Assembly: GCF_023544665.1 (NCBI RefSeq)
Contig: NZ_JAMJFL010000005.1
Location: 62,001 to 126,000 of the forward strand
DNA from: Streptomyces sp. YS415
GTDB taxonomy: Bacteria; Actinomycetota; Actinomycetes; Streptomycetales; Streptomycetaceae
Length of the DNA stretch: 64,000 nucleotides
Reading direction: 5' to 3'
In this document: in pieces, positions 8,091 to 16,674 of the stretch
Position numbering within the stretch: the stretch's first letter is position 1
How the letters are laid out: every line of letters starts with the position of its first letter
The notes under the pieces: generated by a model
What the model saw: the letters and a program-made list of their open reading frames with translations, nothing else
Told to the model about the DNA's origin: nothing
Databases searched by the model: none
Program-made: the position numbers and the translations under genes

Positions 8091-8987
8091 ATGACTGAGC
8101 ACGTCACCGACCCGGCGACCGAGATCTTCGTCGCCCACCGCAGCCTCCTGTTCACCGTCGCCTACGAGATGCTCGGCTCGGCGGCCGACGCGGAGGACGT
8201 GCTCCAGGAGACCTGGCTGCGGTGGGTCGAGCTCGACCTGGACCAGGTGCGCGACCCCCGGGCGTACCTGGTCCGGATGACCACCCGGCAGTCGCTCAAC
8301 CGGCTGCGCACCCTGAAGCGCCGCAAGGAGTCCTACGTCGGCCCCTGGCTGCCCGAGCCGCTGCTCACCTCGCCGGACGTGGCCGAGGACGTGGAACTCG
8401 CCGAGAGTGTCTCGATGGCGCTCATGCTCGTCCTGGAGACACTCTCGCCGACGGAACGCGCCGTCTTCGTCCTGCGCGAGGTCTTCGACGTCGGCTACGA
8501 CGAGATAGCGGCCGCCGTCGACAAGACCCCCGCGGCCGTGCGCCAGATCGCCCACCGGGCCCGGCAGCACGTCGAGGCCCGCCGCCCCCGCGAGGCGGTC
8601 TCCGCCAGCCGCACCCGGGCGGCGCTCGACTCCTTCCAGCGCACCCTGGAGACCGGCGACCTCCAGGGCCTGCTCGACGTGCTCGCCCCCGACGTGGTCC
8701 TGATGGCCGACGGCGGCGGCATCAAGCAGGCCGCGGTGCGGCCGATCCTCGGCGCCGACCGGGTGGGCCGCTACATGATCGGCCATCGGGGAAAGGCCGA
8801 CTTCACGGTCACCTACGAGCCCACCGTGGTGAACGGCCACCCGGCACTCGCCCTGAGCGTGGACGGCGAGACCGACGGCATCCTGGCGATCAGCCTGGAG
8901 GGAGACCGCATCACCGGCCTCTACTACGTCCGCAACCCGGAGAAACTCACGCACATAGGGTCGGAGTACCGGCTCACCCTGCGCTGA
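8091..8987 (+). CDS. Second ECF41 sigma factor with SnoaL-like tail
   Basis: A 298-residue paralogue of the sigma factor at 5860-6783. Region 2 is YEMLGSAADAEDVLQETWLRW, the linker is SYVGPWLPEPLL, and region 4 is TERAVFVLREVFDVGYDEIA. The tail carries DGGGIK and NPEKLTHIG, again the ECF41 signature. It starts 29 bp after the oxidoreductase and has no TGTCACA of its own, so it probably forms an operon with that gene. Two ECF41 factors around one oxidoreductase raises the question of cross-regulation, since region 4 differs enough for distinct tuning. Confidence 0.9.
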   Translation: MTEHVTDPATEIFVAHRSLLFTVAYEMLGSAADAEDVLQETWLRWVELDLDQVRDPRAYLVRMTTRQSLNRLRTLKRRKESYVGPWLPEPLLTSPDVAEDVELAESVSMALMLVLETLSPTERAVFVLREVFDVGYDEIAAAVDKTPAAVRQIAHRARQHVEARRPREAVSASRTRAALDSFQRTLETGDLQGLLDVLAPDVVLMADGGGIKQAAVRPILGADRVGRYMIGHRGKADFTVTYEPTVVNGHPALALSVDGETDGILAISLEGDRITGLYYVRNPEKLTHIGSEYRLTLR

Positions 8988-9017
8988 ACACCGCTGGACC
9001 CCGGCATGACATGGCGC

Positions 9018-9045
9018 ACTATTGCAAGCGGGTGCTTGCAATAGT
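9018..9045. promoter_or_regulatory. Perfect inverted repeat, operator of the XRE gene
   Basis: Two perfect 12-bp arms (left arm ACTATTGCAAGC, right arm its reverse complement) are separated by GGGT. It ends 26 bp before the XRE regulator start codon and lies between the converging signals of the sigma gene and the regulator. An autoregulatory operator is the simplest reading. The stem could also fold in RNA, but there is no U-tract after it. Confidence 0.65.
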
Positions 9046-9071
9046 TAGCGGCGGTGGTGCAAGGTGGGGGT

Positions 9072-9578
9072 ATGGCAACGCTCAACGTCGGCAATCTCGG
9101 TGAGTACCTGCGCGAGCAGCGGCGAAACGCCCAGCTCTCGCTGCGGCAGCTCGCCGATGCCGCCGGGGTGTCCAACCCGTATCTGAGCCAGATCGAGCGC
9201 GGGCTGCGCAAGCCGAGCGCGGAGGTCCTCCAGCAGGTCGCCAAGGCGCTGCGGATCTCCGCCGAGACGCTGTACGTGCAGGCCGGAATCCTGGACGCCG
9301 AGCGGGACCGGGACGAGGTGGAGACGCGCGCCGTCATCCTCGCCGATCCCACGCTGACCGGGCAGCAGAAGCAGGTGCTGCTCCAGATCTACGAGTCCTT
9401 CCGCAAGGAGAACGGACTCGGGATCGCGGCGGCCGAGGACGCCCTGTCGGGCACGGACCCCAGCGCCGACGCCGGGCCCGTGCGGCTCGACGACGGCCCC
9501 CGCGCCACGGACGCCGGCAAGGACGCCGGCGCACCGGACACCGAGGACCCGCAGGAGCCGCGGCAGTCGGCCGGCTGA
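9072..9578 (+). CDS. XRE-family helix-turn-helix regulator (Rv0474-like)
   Basis: A 168-residue protein with an N-terminal lambda-repressor-type HTH at residues 8-65: LGEYLREQRRNAQLSLRQLA, then SNPYLSQIERGLRKPSAEVLQQVAKAL. The middle part (residues 70-115) is helical, and the C-terminus is an acidic, proline/alanine-rich disordered tail. The order XRE regulator, HbhA-like protein, DUF2516 protein is the same as mycobacterial Rv0474-Rv0475-Rv0476, which supports the assignment. ATG 9072 follows AAGGTGGGGG. The perfect palindrome just upstream suggests that it represses itself. Confidence 0.85.
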   Translation: MATLNVGNLGEYLREQRRNAQLSLRQLADAAGVSNPYLSQIERGLRKPSAEVLQQVAKALRISAETLYVQAGILDAERDRDEVETRAVILADPTLTGQQKQVLLQIYESFRKENGLGIAAAEDALSGTDPSADAGPVRLDDGPRATDAGKDAGAPDTEDPQEPRQSAG

Positions 9579-9662
9579 GCCGGGCGACCGGCCGCCGTCG
9601 CACGCGCCCACGGGACCGCACCCACCCACCCTCATCAGCAGTAACCCGGGAGGACCAGCACC

Positions 9663-10325
9663 ATGGCCATCACCGACGACCTCCGCAAGACCCTCAGCGA
9701 CCCGACCCCGCTCTACTTCGCCGCCGGCACCGCCGACCTGGCCTTCCAGCAGGCCAAGAAGGTCCCCGGCCTGGTCGAGCAGCTGCGTGCCGAGGCCCCG
9801 TCCCGGATCGAGGCCGTACGCAACACCGACCCCAAGGCCGTCCAGGAGAGGGCCGCCGCCCGCGCCAAGGAGGCGCAGGCCCGGGTCAAGGAGACGCAGG
9901 AGACCCTGCAGTCCAGGGTCAGCGAGTTCATCAGCTCCCTCGACGGGGACCTGAAGAAGCTCAGCACCACCTTCGACGCCGACCTGAAGAAGTTCGGCGA
10001 GAGCGCCCAGGACTTCGCGCTGCGCGGGGTCGGCGTGGCCGCCGAGTACGCCGTGAAGGCCCGGGAGACCTACGAGAAGGTCGCCGAGCACGGCGAGCAG
10101 GCCGTGCGGACCTGGCGCGGCGAGGCGGCCGAGGAGATCGAGGAACTCGCCATCGTCGTGGAGCCGAACGCCAAGCCCGTCGCGGTCGAGGAGGAGGACA
10201 AGCCGGCCGAGGCGAAGCCCGAGGTGACGGCCGAGGCGACGGCCGCGCCGAAGAAGTCCCCCGCCGCGAAGAAGACGGCGCCGCGCAAGCCGGCCGCCAA
10301 GAAGACGACCCCGCCCGCGAAGTAA
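9663..10325 (+). CDS. HbhA-like (heparin-binding haemagglutinin type) coiled-coil protein
   Basis: A 220-residue protein resembling mycobacterial HbhA. The N-terminus (DDLRKTLSDPTPLYFAAGTADLAF) matches the family start. Residues 45-160 are heptad-rich and predicted coiled coil. The C-terminal 35 residues are Lys/Ala/Pro-rich with repeated PAAKK- and KKT-type motifs, like the heparin- and DNA-binding tail of HbhA. There is no signal peptide. In Streptomyces the role is unknown; a surface, lipid-associated or nucleoid function is possible. It has a strong GGAGG site before ATG 9663 and sits between its usual XRE and DUF2516 neighbours. Confidence 0.78.
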   Translation: MAITDDLRKTLSDPTPLYFAAGTADLAFQQAKKVPGLVEQLRAEAPSRIEAVRNTDPKAVQERAAARAKEAQARVKETQETLQSRVSEFISSLDGDLKKLSTTFDADLKKFGESAQDFALRGVGVAAEYAVKARETYEKVAEHGEQAVRTWRGEAAEEIEELAIVVEPNAKPVAVEEEDKPAEAKPEVTAEATAAPKKSPAAKKTAPRKPAAKKTTPPAK

Positions 10326-10451
10326 CCGGGCAGGGCGATAACCGGACGGGTCGGGCACTTACCGGGTGCTCGGCCCGTTGCACGGGTAGCGGGCCTGCGG
10401 TTGCGGGTACGGTGACCGCGTAGGGACGAGCCGAGTCGGGTGGTGGACGTT

Positions 10452-10793
10452 GTGCTGATGCAGGGCTTCGCAAACTTCATGTGGCTGCTGAGCATGGCCC
10501 TGATCCTTTTCAGCGGGTTCGCGCTGATCGACGCCGCCATCCGCCGCGAGGACGCCTACCGCGCGGCCGACAAGAAGACCAAGCCGTTCTGGCTGATCGT
10601 CCTCGGGCTCGCCTTCGTGGTGAACCTGATCTTCAACATCCTGTCGTTCCTGCCGATCATCGGCCTCATCGCCACGATCGTCTACATGGTGGACGTCCGC
10701 CCGGCGATCCGCTCCCTGCCCGGCGGCGGCCGCAACACCCGCCGGGGTTCCAGCAGCGACGGCCCGTACGGCCCGTGGAACGGCGGGCGCTGA
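10452..10793 (+). CDS. DUF2516 family small membrane protein
   Basis: About 113 residues with two hydrophobic segments, FMWLLSMALILFSGFALI near the N-terminus and a long one around FWLIVLGLAFVVNLIFNIL continuing into LPIIGLIATIVYMVDV. A short charged loop (RREDAYRAADKKTK) joins them, and the Gly/Arg/Ser-rich tail is probably cytoplasmic. The family has no established function. It is the third member of the XRE-HbhA-DUF2516 set shared with mycobacteria. The start is uncertain: GTG 10440, GTG 10452 and ATG 10458 are all in frame, and 10452 is a compromise. Confidence 0.78.
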   Translation: MLMQGFANFMWLLSMALILFSGFALIDAAIRREDAYRAADKKTKPFWLIVLGLAFVVNLIFNILSFLPIIGLIATIVYMVDVRPAIRSLPGGGRNTRRGSSSDGPYGPWNGGR

Positions 10794-10817
10794 CCCCGCC
10801 CGGAGCGAGCCCCCGGC

Positions 10818-12164
10818 TCAGCGCTCCCGGTCCAGCAGCAGCACGGCCACGTCGTCCGTCAGCTCGCCGCCGTTGAGGTCCCGGACCTCGTTCACCGCCG
10901 CCCCCAGCAGCGCCTCGCCGCGCAGCCCCTCGGCCAGCTGGCGGCGGACCATGGACACCATCCCGTCCTGGCCCAGCCGCTCCTTGCCCTCGCCGATCCG
11001 GCCCTCGATCAGCCCGTCGGTGTAGAGCATCAGGCTCCACTCGGCGCCCAGCTCCACCTGCATCCGCGGCCAGCGGGCCCCGGGCAGCAGCCCGAGGGCC
11101 GGCCCGTTGTTGTCGTACGGCAGCAGCTGCGCCGCCCTCCCGGGGCGGGCCAGCAGCGGTGAGGGGTGCCCGGCCAGGCACAGCCCCGCCCGGCGGCCGT
11201 CCGGCGCGATGTCCACCGTGCACAGCGTCGCGAAGATCTCGTCGTCCGGCCGCTCGTGCTCCAGCACCTGCTGCAGGGTCCCGAGCAGCTGGTCCCCGCA
11301 GAGCCCGGCCAGCGTCAGCGCCCGCCAGGCGATCCGCAGCTCGACACCGAGCGCGGCCTCGTCGGGACCGTGGCCGCAGACGTCGCCGATCATGGCGTGC
11401 ACGGTGCCGTCGGAGGTGCGGACCACGTCGTAGAAGTCCCCGCCGAGCAGCGCCCGCGACCGGCCCGGCCGGTAGCGCGCGGCGAACCGCAGGGGCGAGC
11501 CGTCCAGCAGCGGCGTGGGCAGCAGGCCCCGCTCCAGGCGCCGGTTCTCCTGCGCCCGCACCCGTCCCTCGGCGAGCCGGCGCTCCGCGGAGTCGGAACG
11601 TTTCCGCTCCACCGCGTACCGGATCGCGCGGCTCAGCAGCCGGCCGTCCAGCTCGTCGCGGTAGAGATAGTCCTGGGCGCCCACCCGGACCGCCTGCGCG
11701 CCGCGCTCGGCGTCGCCGGAGGCGGTGAGGGCGAGGACGGCGTGCCGGGGCGCGAGCTCCAGCACCTGCTTGAGCACGGCGAGCTCGTCGCCGTCGTCGC
11801 CCCGGCCCGGCGCGGGCAGCGCCAGGTCCAGCAGGATGCAGTGGACGTCGTCGGTGAGCAGCCGCTCGGCCTCGGTGAGGTTGCGGGCGGAGCGCACCCG
11901 GATCGGCCTGCCGGACCGGTCGAGCAGTTCGGGCAGGACCGTGGAGCCGCCCGGGTCGTCCTCGATGAGCAGCAGCGTCAGCTGGGTGTGGGCGGCGCCG
12001 GCGGCACCGGTGTGGGGCGTGTGCGTCCTGTCGGTGTGCTCGACCGTGGCGTCCTTGCGCGGGGCCTCTCCGGCCGAGGGGCCGCCGGCCAGGGGTGCGG
12101 CTGTCTGCGCCTGACCACTCTCCACGGCCGGGATCGCTCTCTGCCGCGGTACGGGTACGGGCAT
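10818..12164 (-). CDS. Response-regulator/PP2C (SpoIIE-type) phosphatase
   Basis: A 448-residue two-domain signalling protein. After a disordered N-terminus of about 60 residues comes a receiver domain (about 65-185), with LLLIEDDPGG at its start and the phospho-acceptor in CILLDLALP. A short coiled-coil linker follows, then a SpoIIE-type serine phosphatase (about 225-448) with the metal motifs LLGGDFYDV, IGDVCGHG, LYTDGLIEGR and LTDDVAVLLL. Such proteins typically dephosphorylate an anti-sigma antagonist in a partner-switching pathway on receiver activation. I chose ATG 12164, about 12 bp after GGAGGGAAGG; a start at 12251 is also in frame. No antagonist or anti-sigma gene is adjacent. Confidence 0.83.
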   Translation of the reverse strand: MPVPVPRQRAIPAVESGQAQTAAPLAGGPSAGEAPRKDATVEHTDRTHTPHTGAAGAAHTQLTLLLIEDDPGGSTVLPELLDRSGRPIRVRSARNLTEAERLLTDDVHCILLDLALPAPGRGDDGDELAVLKQVLELAPRHAVLALTASGDAERGAQAVRVGAQDYLYRDELDGRLLSRAIRYAVERKRSDSAERRLAEGRVRAQENRRLERGLLPTPLLDGSPLRFAARYRPGRSRALLGGDFYDVVRTSDGTVHAMIGDVCGHGPDEAALGVELRIAWRALTLAGLCGDQLLGTLQQVLEHERPDDEIFATLCTVDIAPDGRRAGLCLAGHPSPLLARPGRAAQLLPYDNNGPALGLLPGARWPRMQVELGAEWSLMLYTDGLIEGRIGEGKERLGQDGMVSMVRRQLAEGLRGEALLGAAVNEVRDLNGGELTDDVAVLLLDRER

Positions 12165-12340
12165 CGTCTTGGGTTCCTTCCCTCCCCCCGAGGGCATGGC
12201 GGGGACGAGGGACCTCGACCCACCGACGGGGACCATAGCGGTAGTCGGCACCGCAAAGGAATGGCGCAGGCCACGCCGTTCGGCGGCTGGCCACAGTCAT
12301 ATGCCGCGTTATGTACCGCAGTTGGGCAGCGCGGCGGGCC

Positions 12341-12373
12341 CCGGGGGATGACGAACGTCACGTCCGCCCCCGG
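12341..12373 (-). terminator. Hairpin after the NlpC/P60 gene
   Basis: Arms CCGGGGG (12341-12347) and CCCCCGG (12367-12373) enclose a second perfect inverted repeat, TGACG-AA-CGTCA. It lies 74 bp beyond the NlpC/P60 stop in the 282-bp gap before the phosphatase gene start. There is no clear U-tract, so terminator function is only likely. I see nothing else definite in this gap. Confidence 0.4.
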
Positions 12374-12446
12374 TTTGCACGGTTGTTGGCGTGCGGTGCA
12401 TCACGTGGCCCCGGTCACCCGGGGCCCGGTATGGGTGACTCCGGTC

Positions 12447-13526
12447 TCATACGTCCGGTCGTACGACCGCCAGGATCGGCATGGAACCGGCCCCCGCGAC
12501 GGTCACCGTGCGCCCGGGGCGCGGGGCGTGCACGATCGCGCCGTCGCCGACGTACATCGCGACATGACTGGCGTCGTCGTTGTAGATGATGAGGTCGCCG
12601 GGGCGCATGTCCGCGGTGTCGATGCGCCGCAGCTGCTTCCACTGCTCCTGCGAGGTGCGCGGGATCGGCACTCCGGCCGCCGCCCAGGCCTGTGAGGTGA
12701 GCCCGGAGCAGTCGAAGGTGCCGGGCCCCTCGGCGCCCCATTCGTACGGCTTGCCCAGCTGGGCGGTGGCGTACGCCACGGCCTTCTTGCCCTGCGCGGA
12801 CGCCTTGCCGTCGATCTCGTCGAGTATCCCGGAGTCCAGCCAGGCGGTCTGCGCCTGCTGGGCGGCCTGTCGCTCCAGCTCGGCGAGGCGCTCCTTCTCC
12901 TCCGCCTCCAGCTCCGACTCCAGCTTCTCGGCGGCGGCGATCTGCTTCTTGACCTTCGCCTTCGCCTTGGCCTTGGCCTTGCGGTTGGCCTCCAGCTTCG
13001 TCCACTGGGCGGAGGCGTCCTTCGCGTACTGCTCCAAGTCCTGCTGGGTGCGGGTCAGTTCGCCGAGGAGCCCCTTGGTGGCGCGCTCGCCCTGGATGAC
13101 CCGGCCCGCGCCGTCGAGGAACTCCTGCGGGTCGTCGCTGAGCATCAGATGGGCCTCGTCCGGCAGTCCGCCGTTGCGGTACTGCGCGGCGGCCGCGGCG
13201 CCGGCCCGCTTCTTGAGCTCGTCCACCTTCTTCCGGCCCTGGACGATCTTCTTGGCCAGGGCCACGATCTCGGCGGACTGCTGCTCGGCCTTCTCCTCGG
13301 CGGAGTTGTACGCGTCGGTGGCCACGGCGGCGTCGTGATAGAGCCGGTCCAGCTTCTTGCGTACCGCCTCAAGGTCCTTGGTGGTCGCCGGAGTCGAGGT
13401 CGCGCTGGGGGCCGGAGCCGGTGTCGGGGTCGGACTCGCGAACGCGGTGCCCGGGGCCGCCAGCACGGTCACCGCGCAGACCACGGTGACTGCGGCGGTG
13501 ATGAGGCTGCGCCTGCCCGTACCCAT
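12447..13526 (-). CDS. Secreted NlpC/P60 peptidoglycan endopeptidase
   Basis: A 359-residue exported protein. Residues 1-33 form a signal peptide (Arg pair, then a hydrophobic AAVTVVCAVTVLAA core, cleavage near AFA-S), followed by a Pro/Thr/Ala linker. Residues 50-215 are a long coiled coil rich in Lys, Glu and Ala, the PcsB/RipA-like arrangement. The NlpC/P60 domain (about 245-359) has the catalytic Cys in TFDCSGLTSQAW and His in DASHVAMYVGDG. It cleaves peptide stems in peptidoglycan during growth or sporulation. The start at 13526 follows GGGGGAAG; longer in-frame starts upstream would bury the signal peptide. Confidence 0.88.
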   Translation of the reverse strand: MGTGRRSLITAAVTVVCAVTVLAAPGTAFASPTPTPAPAPSATSTPATTKDLEAVRKKLDRLYHDAAVATDAYNSAEEKAEQQSAEIVALAKKIVQGRKKVDELKKRAGAAAAAQYRNGGLPDEAHLMLSDDPQEFLDGAGRVIQGERATKGLLGELTRTQQDLEQYAKDASAQWTKLEANRKAKAKAKAKVKKQIAAAEKLESELEAEEKERLAELERQAAQQAQTAWLDSGILDEIDGKASAQGKKAVAYATAQLGKPYEWGAEGPGTFDCSGLTSQAWAAAGVPIPRTSQEQWKQLRRIDTADMRPGDLIIYNDDASHVAMYVGDGAIVHAPRPGRTVTVAGAGSMPILAVVRPDV

Positions 13527-13777
13527 ACCACTTCCCCCAACCTGATTTACCGTCAGTAACTTACGGTCGCCCGGGGGATCGTGCCATGCCGCCGCGGAAA
13601 ACGACAGGGGCCGCGCACCCTGCTGCTTTCCCCCCGTCCCCGCACCGCACCACAATCTCCCCGCCTGTGTGACGAACAACTCACGGAGATCGTTCCCCGC
13701 AGGTCAGTGCCGCGGCCCGGCCGCACCGGCGCTCAGGGGACCGGCTCTCAGCGGACCGGCGCTCATTGGACCGTTGC

Positions 13778-14590
13778 TCAGCGGACCGGTGCCAACGCCC
13801 CCCACGCCACCGTCACTTCGCCCTGCCGCCAGCGCACCGGCCCGTCCAGCACCGGCCAGTCGGCCGTCAGTTCCCGTACCGCCCGGATCCAGCGCTGCCG
13901 GGCGCCGAAGGCGGCGTAGGGCGCGGCGGCGGCCCAGGCGCGGTCGAAGTCCCGCAGGAAGGCATGGACCGGCTCGCCGGGGACGTTGCGGTGGATGAGC
14001 GCCTTCGGCAGCCGCTCGGCGAGATCCGAGGGCCGCTCCAGGGAGCCGAGCCGGGTCGCGAAGGTCACCGTCCGCGGCCCCTCGGGCCCGAGCGCGACCC
14101 ACACGTGCCGCCGCCCGATCTCGTCGCAGGTCCCCTCGACCAGCAGCCCGCCCCGAGAGCCGGCGCCGGCCGGGGCCAGCCGCGCGCACAGCCGCTCCCA
14201 CACGGCGGCGACCTCGGCCTCCTCGTACTGGCGCAGCACATTGGCGGCCCGGATCAGCAGCGGCCGCTGCGGGACCGGGATCTCGAACCCACCGTGCCGG
14301 AAGACCAGCCCGTCACGCTCGTAGGGCCGGGCGGCCGCCACCCGGGCCGGTTCGATCTCGACGCCGACCACGCGCGCGCGGGGCGCGACGGTGCGCAGCC
14401 GGCCCAGCAGCTCCACGGCCGTCCAGGGCGCGGCGCCGTACCCGAGGTCGACCGCGACGGGGTCCGGGGCGCGCCGCAGCTCGGCGCCGTGCGTCGCCGC
14501 GATCCAGCGGTCCATGCGGCGCAGGCGGTTGGGGTTGGTGGTGCCGCGCGTCACCGTTCCTACGGGGCTGGAGGCGGCGCGGGCTGTCAT
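13778..14590 (-). CDS. SAM-dependent class I methyltransferase
   Basis: A 270-residue protein. [18 protein letters not shown] near residue 55 is motif I of the Rossmann methyltransferase fold, and [11 protein letters not shown] follows as motif II with the acidic ribose-binding residue. [11 protein letters not shown], where motif IV is expected, contains the NVLRQY block seen in actinobacterial relatives of unknown substrate. The gene is conserved beside mshA in Streptomyces, which is context only. ATG 14590 gives the best N-terminus. The 206-bp gap to mshA is a divergent promoter region. Confidence 0.75.
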   Translation of the reverse strand: MTARAASSPVGTVTRGTTNPNRLRRMDRWIAATHGAELRRAPDPVAVDLGYGAAPWTAVELLGRLRTVAPRARVVGVEIEPARVAAARPYERDGLVFRHGGFEIPVPQRPLLIRAANVLRQYEEAEVAAVWERLCARLAPAGAGSRGGLLVEGTCDEIGRRHVWVALGPEGPRTVTFATRLGSLERPSDLAERLPKALIHRNVPGEPVHAFLRDFDRAWAAAAPYAAFGARQRWIRAVRELTADWPVLDGPVRWRQGEVTVAWGALAPVR

Positions 14591-14707
14591 GTCTACGAGG
14601 GTATGCGGCCCGCGCGGGGCGAGCAGTCGTCCCCTCGCCCGGCCACGCACTCCGCCCTCGAACGGTTGAGCGACTCGCGGTAATGATTCGGCAAAGAACC
14701 CCGGGCG

Positions 14708-14734
14708 GGAAATGGAGCCGGACCGTCCGGTGTT
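14708..14734 (+). promoter_or_regulatory. Candidate SigR promoter of mshA
   Basis: GGAAA at 14708-14712 and GTT at 14732-14734 are separated by 19 bp, close to the SigR consensus GGAAT-N18/19-GTT. The site is 62 bp before the mshA start. SigR controls mycothiol genes in Streptomyces coelicolor, so the match is biologically sensible. Confidence 0.5.
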
Positions 14735-14796
14735 CACCCCGGTGGAGGGCCCGCACGTCCTCCCTCAGGCATGCCCGCAGCGAGGAGGAACGCCCC

Positions 14797-16134
14797 GTGA
14801 GCCACTACGTCGGCAGGCTCGGGCGTCGCTCCGCGGTGACAGCCCCGCGGTTGCGTCTGCACCGCAGGCCCCGCCGTATCGCGATGCTCTCCGTGCACAC
14901 CTCACCGCTCCACCAGCCCGGCACCGGCGACGCCGGCGGCATGAACGTCTACATCGTGGAACTCGCGCAGCGCCTCGCCGCGATCAACATCGAGGTCGAG
15001 ATCTTCACGCGCGCGACCACCGCCGCCCTCCCGCCGACCGTGGAGATGGCCCCGGGCGTCCTGGTCCGGCACGTCGACGCGGGCCCCTACGAAGGCCTCG
15101 CCAAGGAAGAACTCCCCGCCCAGCTCTGCGCCTTCACCCACGGCGTGATGCAGGCCTGGGCCGGCCACCGCCCCGGCCACTACGACCTCGTCCACTCGCA
15201 CTACTGGCTCTCCGGCCACGTCGGCTGGCTCGCCGCCCAGCGCTGGGGCACCCCCCTGGTGCACGCCATGCACACCATGGCCAAGGTCAAGAACGCCAAC
15301 CTCGCCGAGGGCGACACCCCCGAGCCGGCCGCCCGGGTCATCGGCGAGACCCAGATCGTCGCCGCCGCCGACCGCCTCATCGCGAACACCGCGGAGGAGG
15401 CCGACGAGCTGGTACGCCACTACCACGCCGAACCCGGCAAGGTCGCCGTGGTCCACCCCGGCGTCAACCTCGACCGCTTCTCGCCCGCCGACGGCCGCGC
15501 CGCAGCCCGGGCCCGCCTCGGCCTGCCCCAGGACGCCCTGATCCCGCTCTTCGCGGGCCGCATCCAGCCCCTGAAGGCGCCGGACATCCTGCTCCGCGCG
15601 GTCGCCGTCCTGCTCGACCAGCGCCCCGAGCTGCGTTCCCGCATCCTCGTGCCGATCGTCGGCGGCCCCAGCGGCAGCGGCCTCGCCAAGCCCGAGGGCC
15701 TGCAGAAGCTGGCGGCCCGCCTCGGCATCGCCGACGTCGTACGGTTCCGCCCGCCCGTCGGCCAGGACCAGCTCGTGGACTGGTTCCGGGCCGCCTCGGT
15801 GCTCGTCATGCCTTCCTACAGCGAGTCCTTCGGCCTGGTCGCCATAGAGGCGCAGGCGGCCGGTACGCCGGTGCTCGCGGCGTCGGTCGGCGGACTGCCG
15901 GTGGCCGTGCGCGACGGACGCACCGGCTTCCTCGTCCAAGGGCACCAACCGGCCGCCTACGCGCGCGTGCTGCGCGACTTCGCCGACCGGCCGGAGCTGT
16001 CCGCCACGATGGGCGCCGCCGCGGCCCGGCACGCCCAGTCCTTCGGCTGGGACACCGCGGCCGCGGCCACCGCGGACGTCTACACGGCGGCGGCCCAGGC
16101 CCACCGCCGTCGCGTACGCTCGCACCATGGGTGA
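14797..16134 (+). CDS. mshA: D-inositol-3-phosphate glycosyltransferase MshA
   Basis: MshA joins UDP-GlcNAc to 1L-myo-inositol-1-phosphate, the first committed step of mycothiol synthesis. The 445-residue protein is a GT4/GT-B enzyme. The N-terminal acceptor side has [21 protein letters not shown], the inositol-phosphate and UDP-binding loop. The donor side has [17 protein letters not shown] and the catalytic EX7E motif in [18 protein letters not shown] 14797 follows a perfect GAGGAGGAA ribosome site. The 3' end overlaps the YbjN gene by 8 bp, so the two are translationally linked. A SigR-like promoter lies upstream. Confidence 0.95.
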   Translation: MSHYVGRLGRRSAVTAPRLRLHRRPRRIAMLSVHTSPLHQPGTGDAGGMNVYIVELAQRLAAINIEVEIFTRATTAALPPTVEMAPGVLVRHVDAGPYEGLAKEELPAQLCAFTHGVMQAWAGHRPGHYDLVHSHYWLSGHVGWLAAQRWGTPLVHAMHTMAKVKNANLAEGDTPEPAARVIGETQIVAAADRLIANTAEEADELVRHYHAEPGKVAVVHPGVNLDRFSPADGRAAARARLGLPQDALIPLFAGRIQPLKAPDILLRAVAVLLDQRPELRSRILVPIVGGPSGSGLAKPEGLQKLAARLGIADVVRFRPPVGQDQLVDWFRAASVLVMPSYSESFGLVAIEAQAAGTPVLAASVGGLPVAVRDGRTGFLVQGHQPAAYARVLRDFADRPELSATMGAAAARHAQSFGWDTAAAATADVYTAAAQAHRRRVRSHHG

Positions 16135-16618
16135 TGTGCAGCAGACCGTCGAGGACTTCCTCCGGGACGCGGAGCTGGAGTGGGAGAGCCCCGACCCCGG
16201 TACCTACGTCGTCAAACTCCCCGGCACGCGCAAGCTGTCGACGACGCTCTCCCTGCGGCTCGGCCGCCACTCCCTGTCGCTCAACGCCTTCGTCATCCGC
16301 CACCCCGACGAGAACGAGTCCGGCGTCCACCGCTGGCTCCTGGAGCGCAACCTGAAGCTCTACGGCGTCAGTTACGCCGTCGACCGGCTCGGCGACGTCT
16401 ACGTCACCGCCAAGCTCCCCCTGTCGGCCGTCACCCCCGACGAGCTCGACCGCCTCCTCGGCCAGACCCTGGAGGCCGCCGACGGCGCCTTCAACACCCT
16501 GCTGGAACTGGGCTTCGCGAGCGCCATCCGCAAGGAGTACGAGTGGCGGGTGTCCCGCGGCGAGTCCACCCGCAACCTCGAAGCCTTCACCCACCTGACC
16601 CAGCGTCCCAGCAGCTGA
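16127..16618 (+). CDS. YbjN domain-containing protein
   Basis: A 163-residue soluble protein whose central part (about 10-140) fits the YbjN fold: a strand-rich N-terminus ([20 protein letters not shown]), [13 protein letters not shown] and the conserved [19 protein letters not shown] block. These proteins resemble type III secretion chaperones in structure, but their function in actinobacteria is not established. The start codon lies within the mshA coding sequence (8-bp overlap), so it is co-translated with mshA. There is no signal peptide or membrane segment. Confidence 0.82.
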   Translation: MGDVQQTVEDFLRDAELEWESPDPGTYVVKLPGTRKLSTTLSLRLGRHSLSLNAFVIRHPDENESGVHRWLLERNLKLYGVSYAVDRLGDVYVTAKLPLSAVTPDELDRLLGQTLEAADGAFNTLLELGFASAIRKEYEWRVSRGESTRNLEAFTHLTQRPSS

Positions 16619-16674
16619 GAGCCCGCTGCTAGCCTGCCGCAGCCCCAACCCACCAGCACCTGAAGAGGTTGCGC

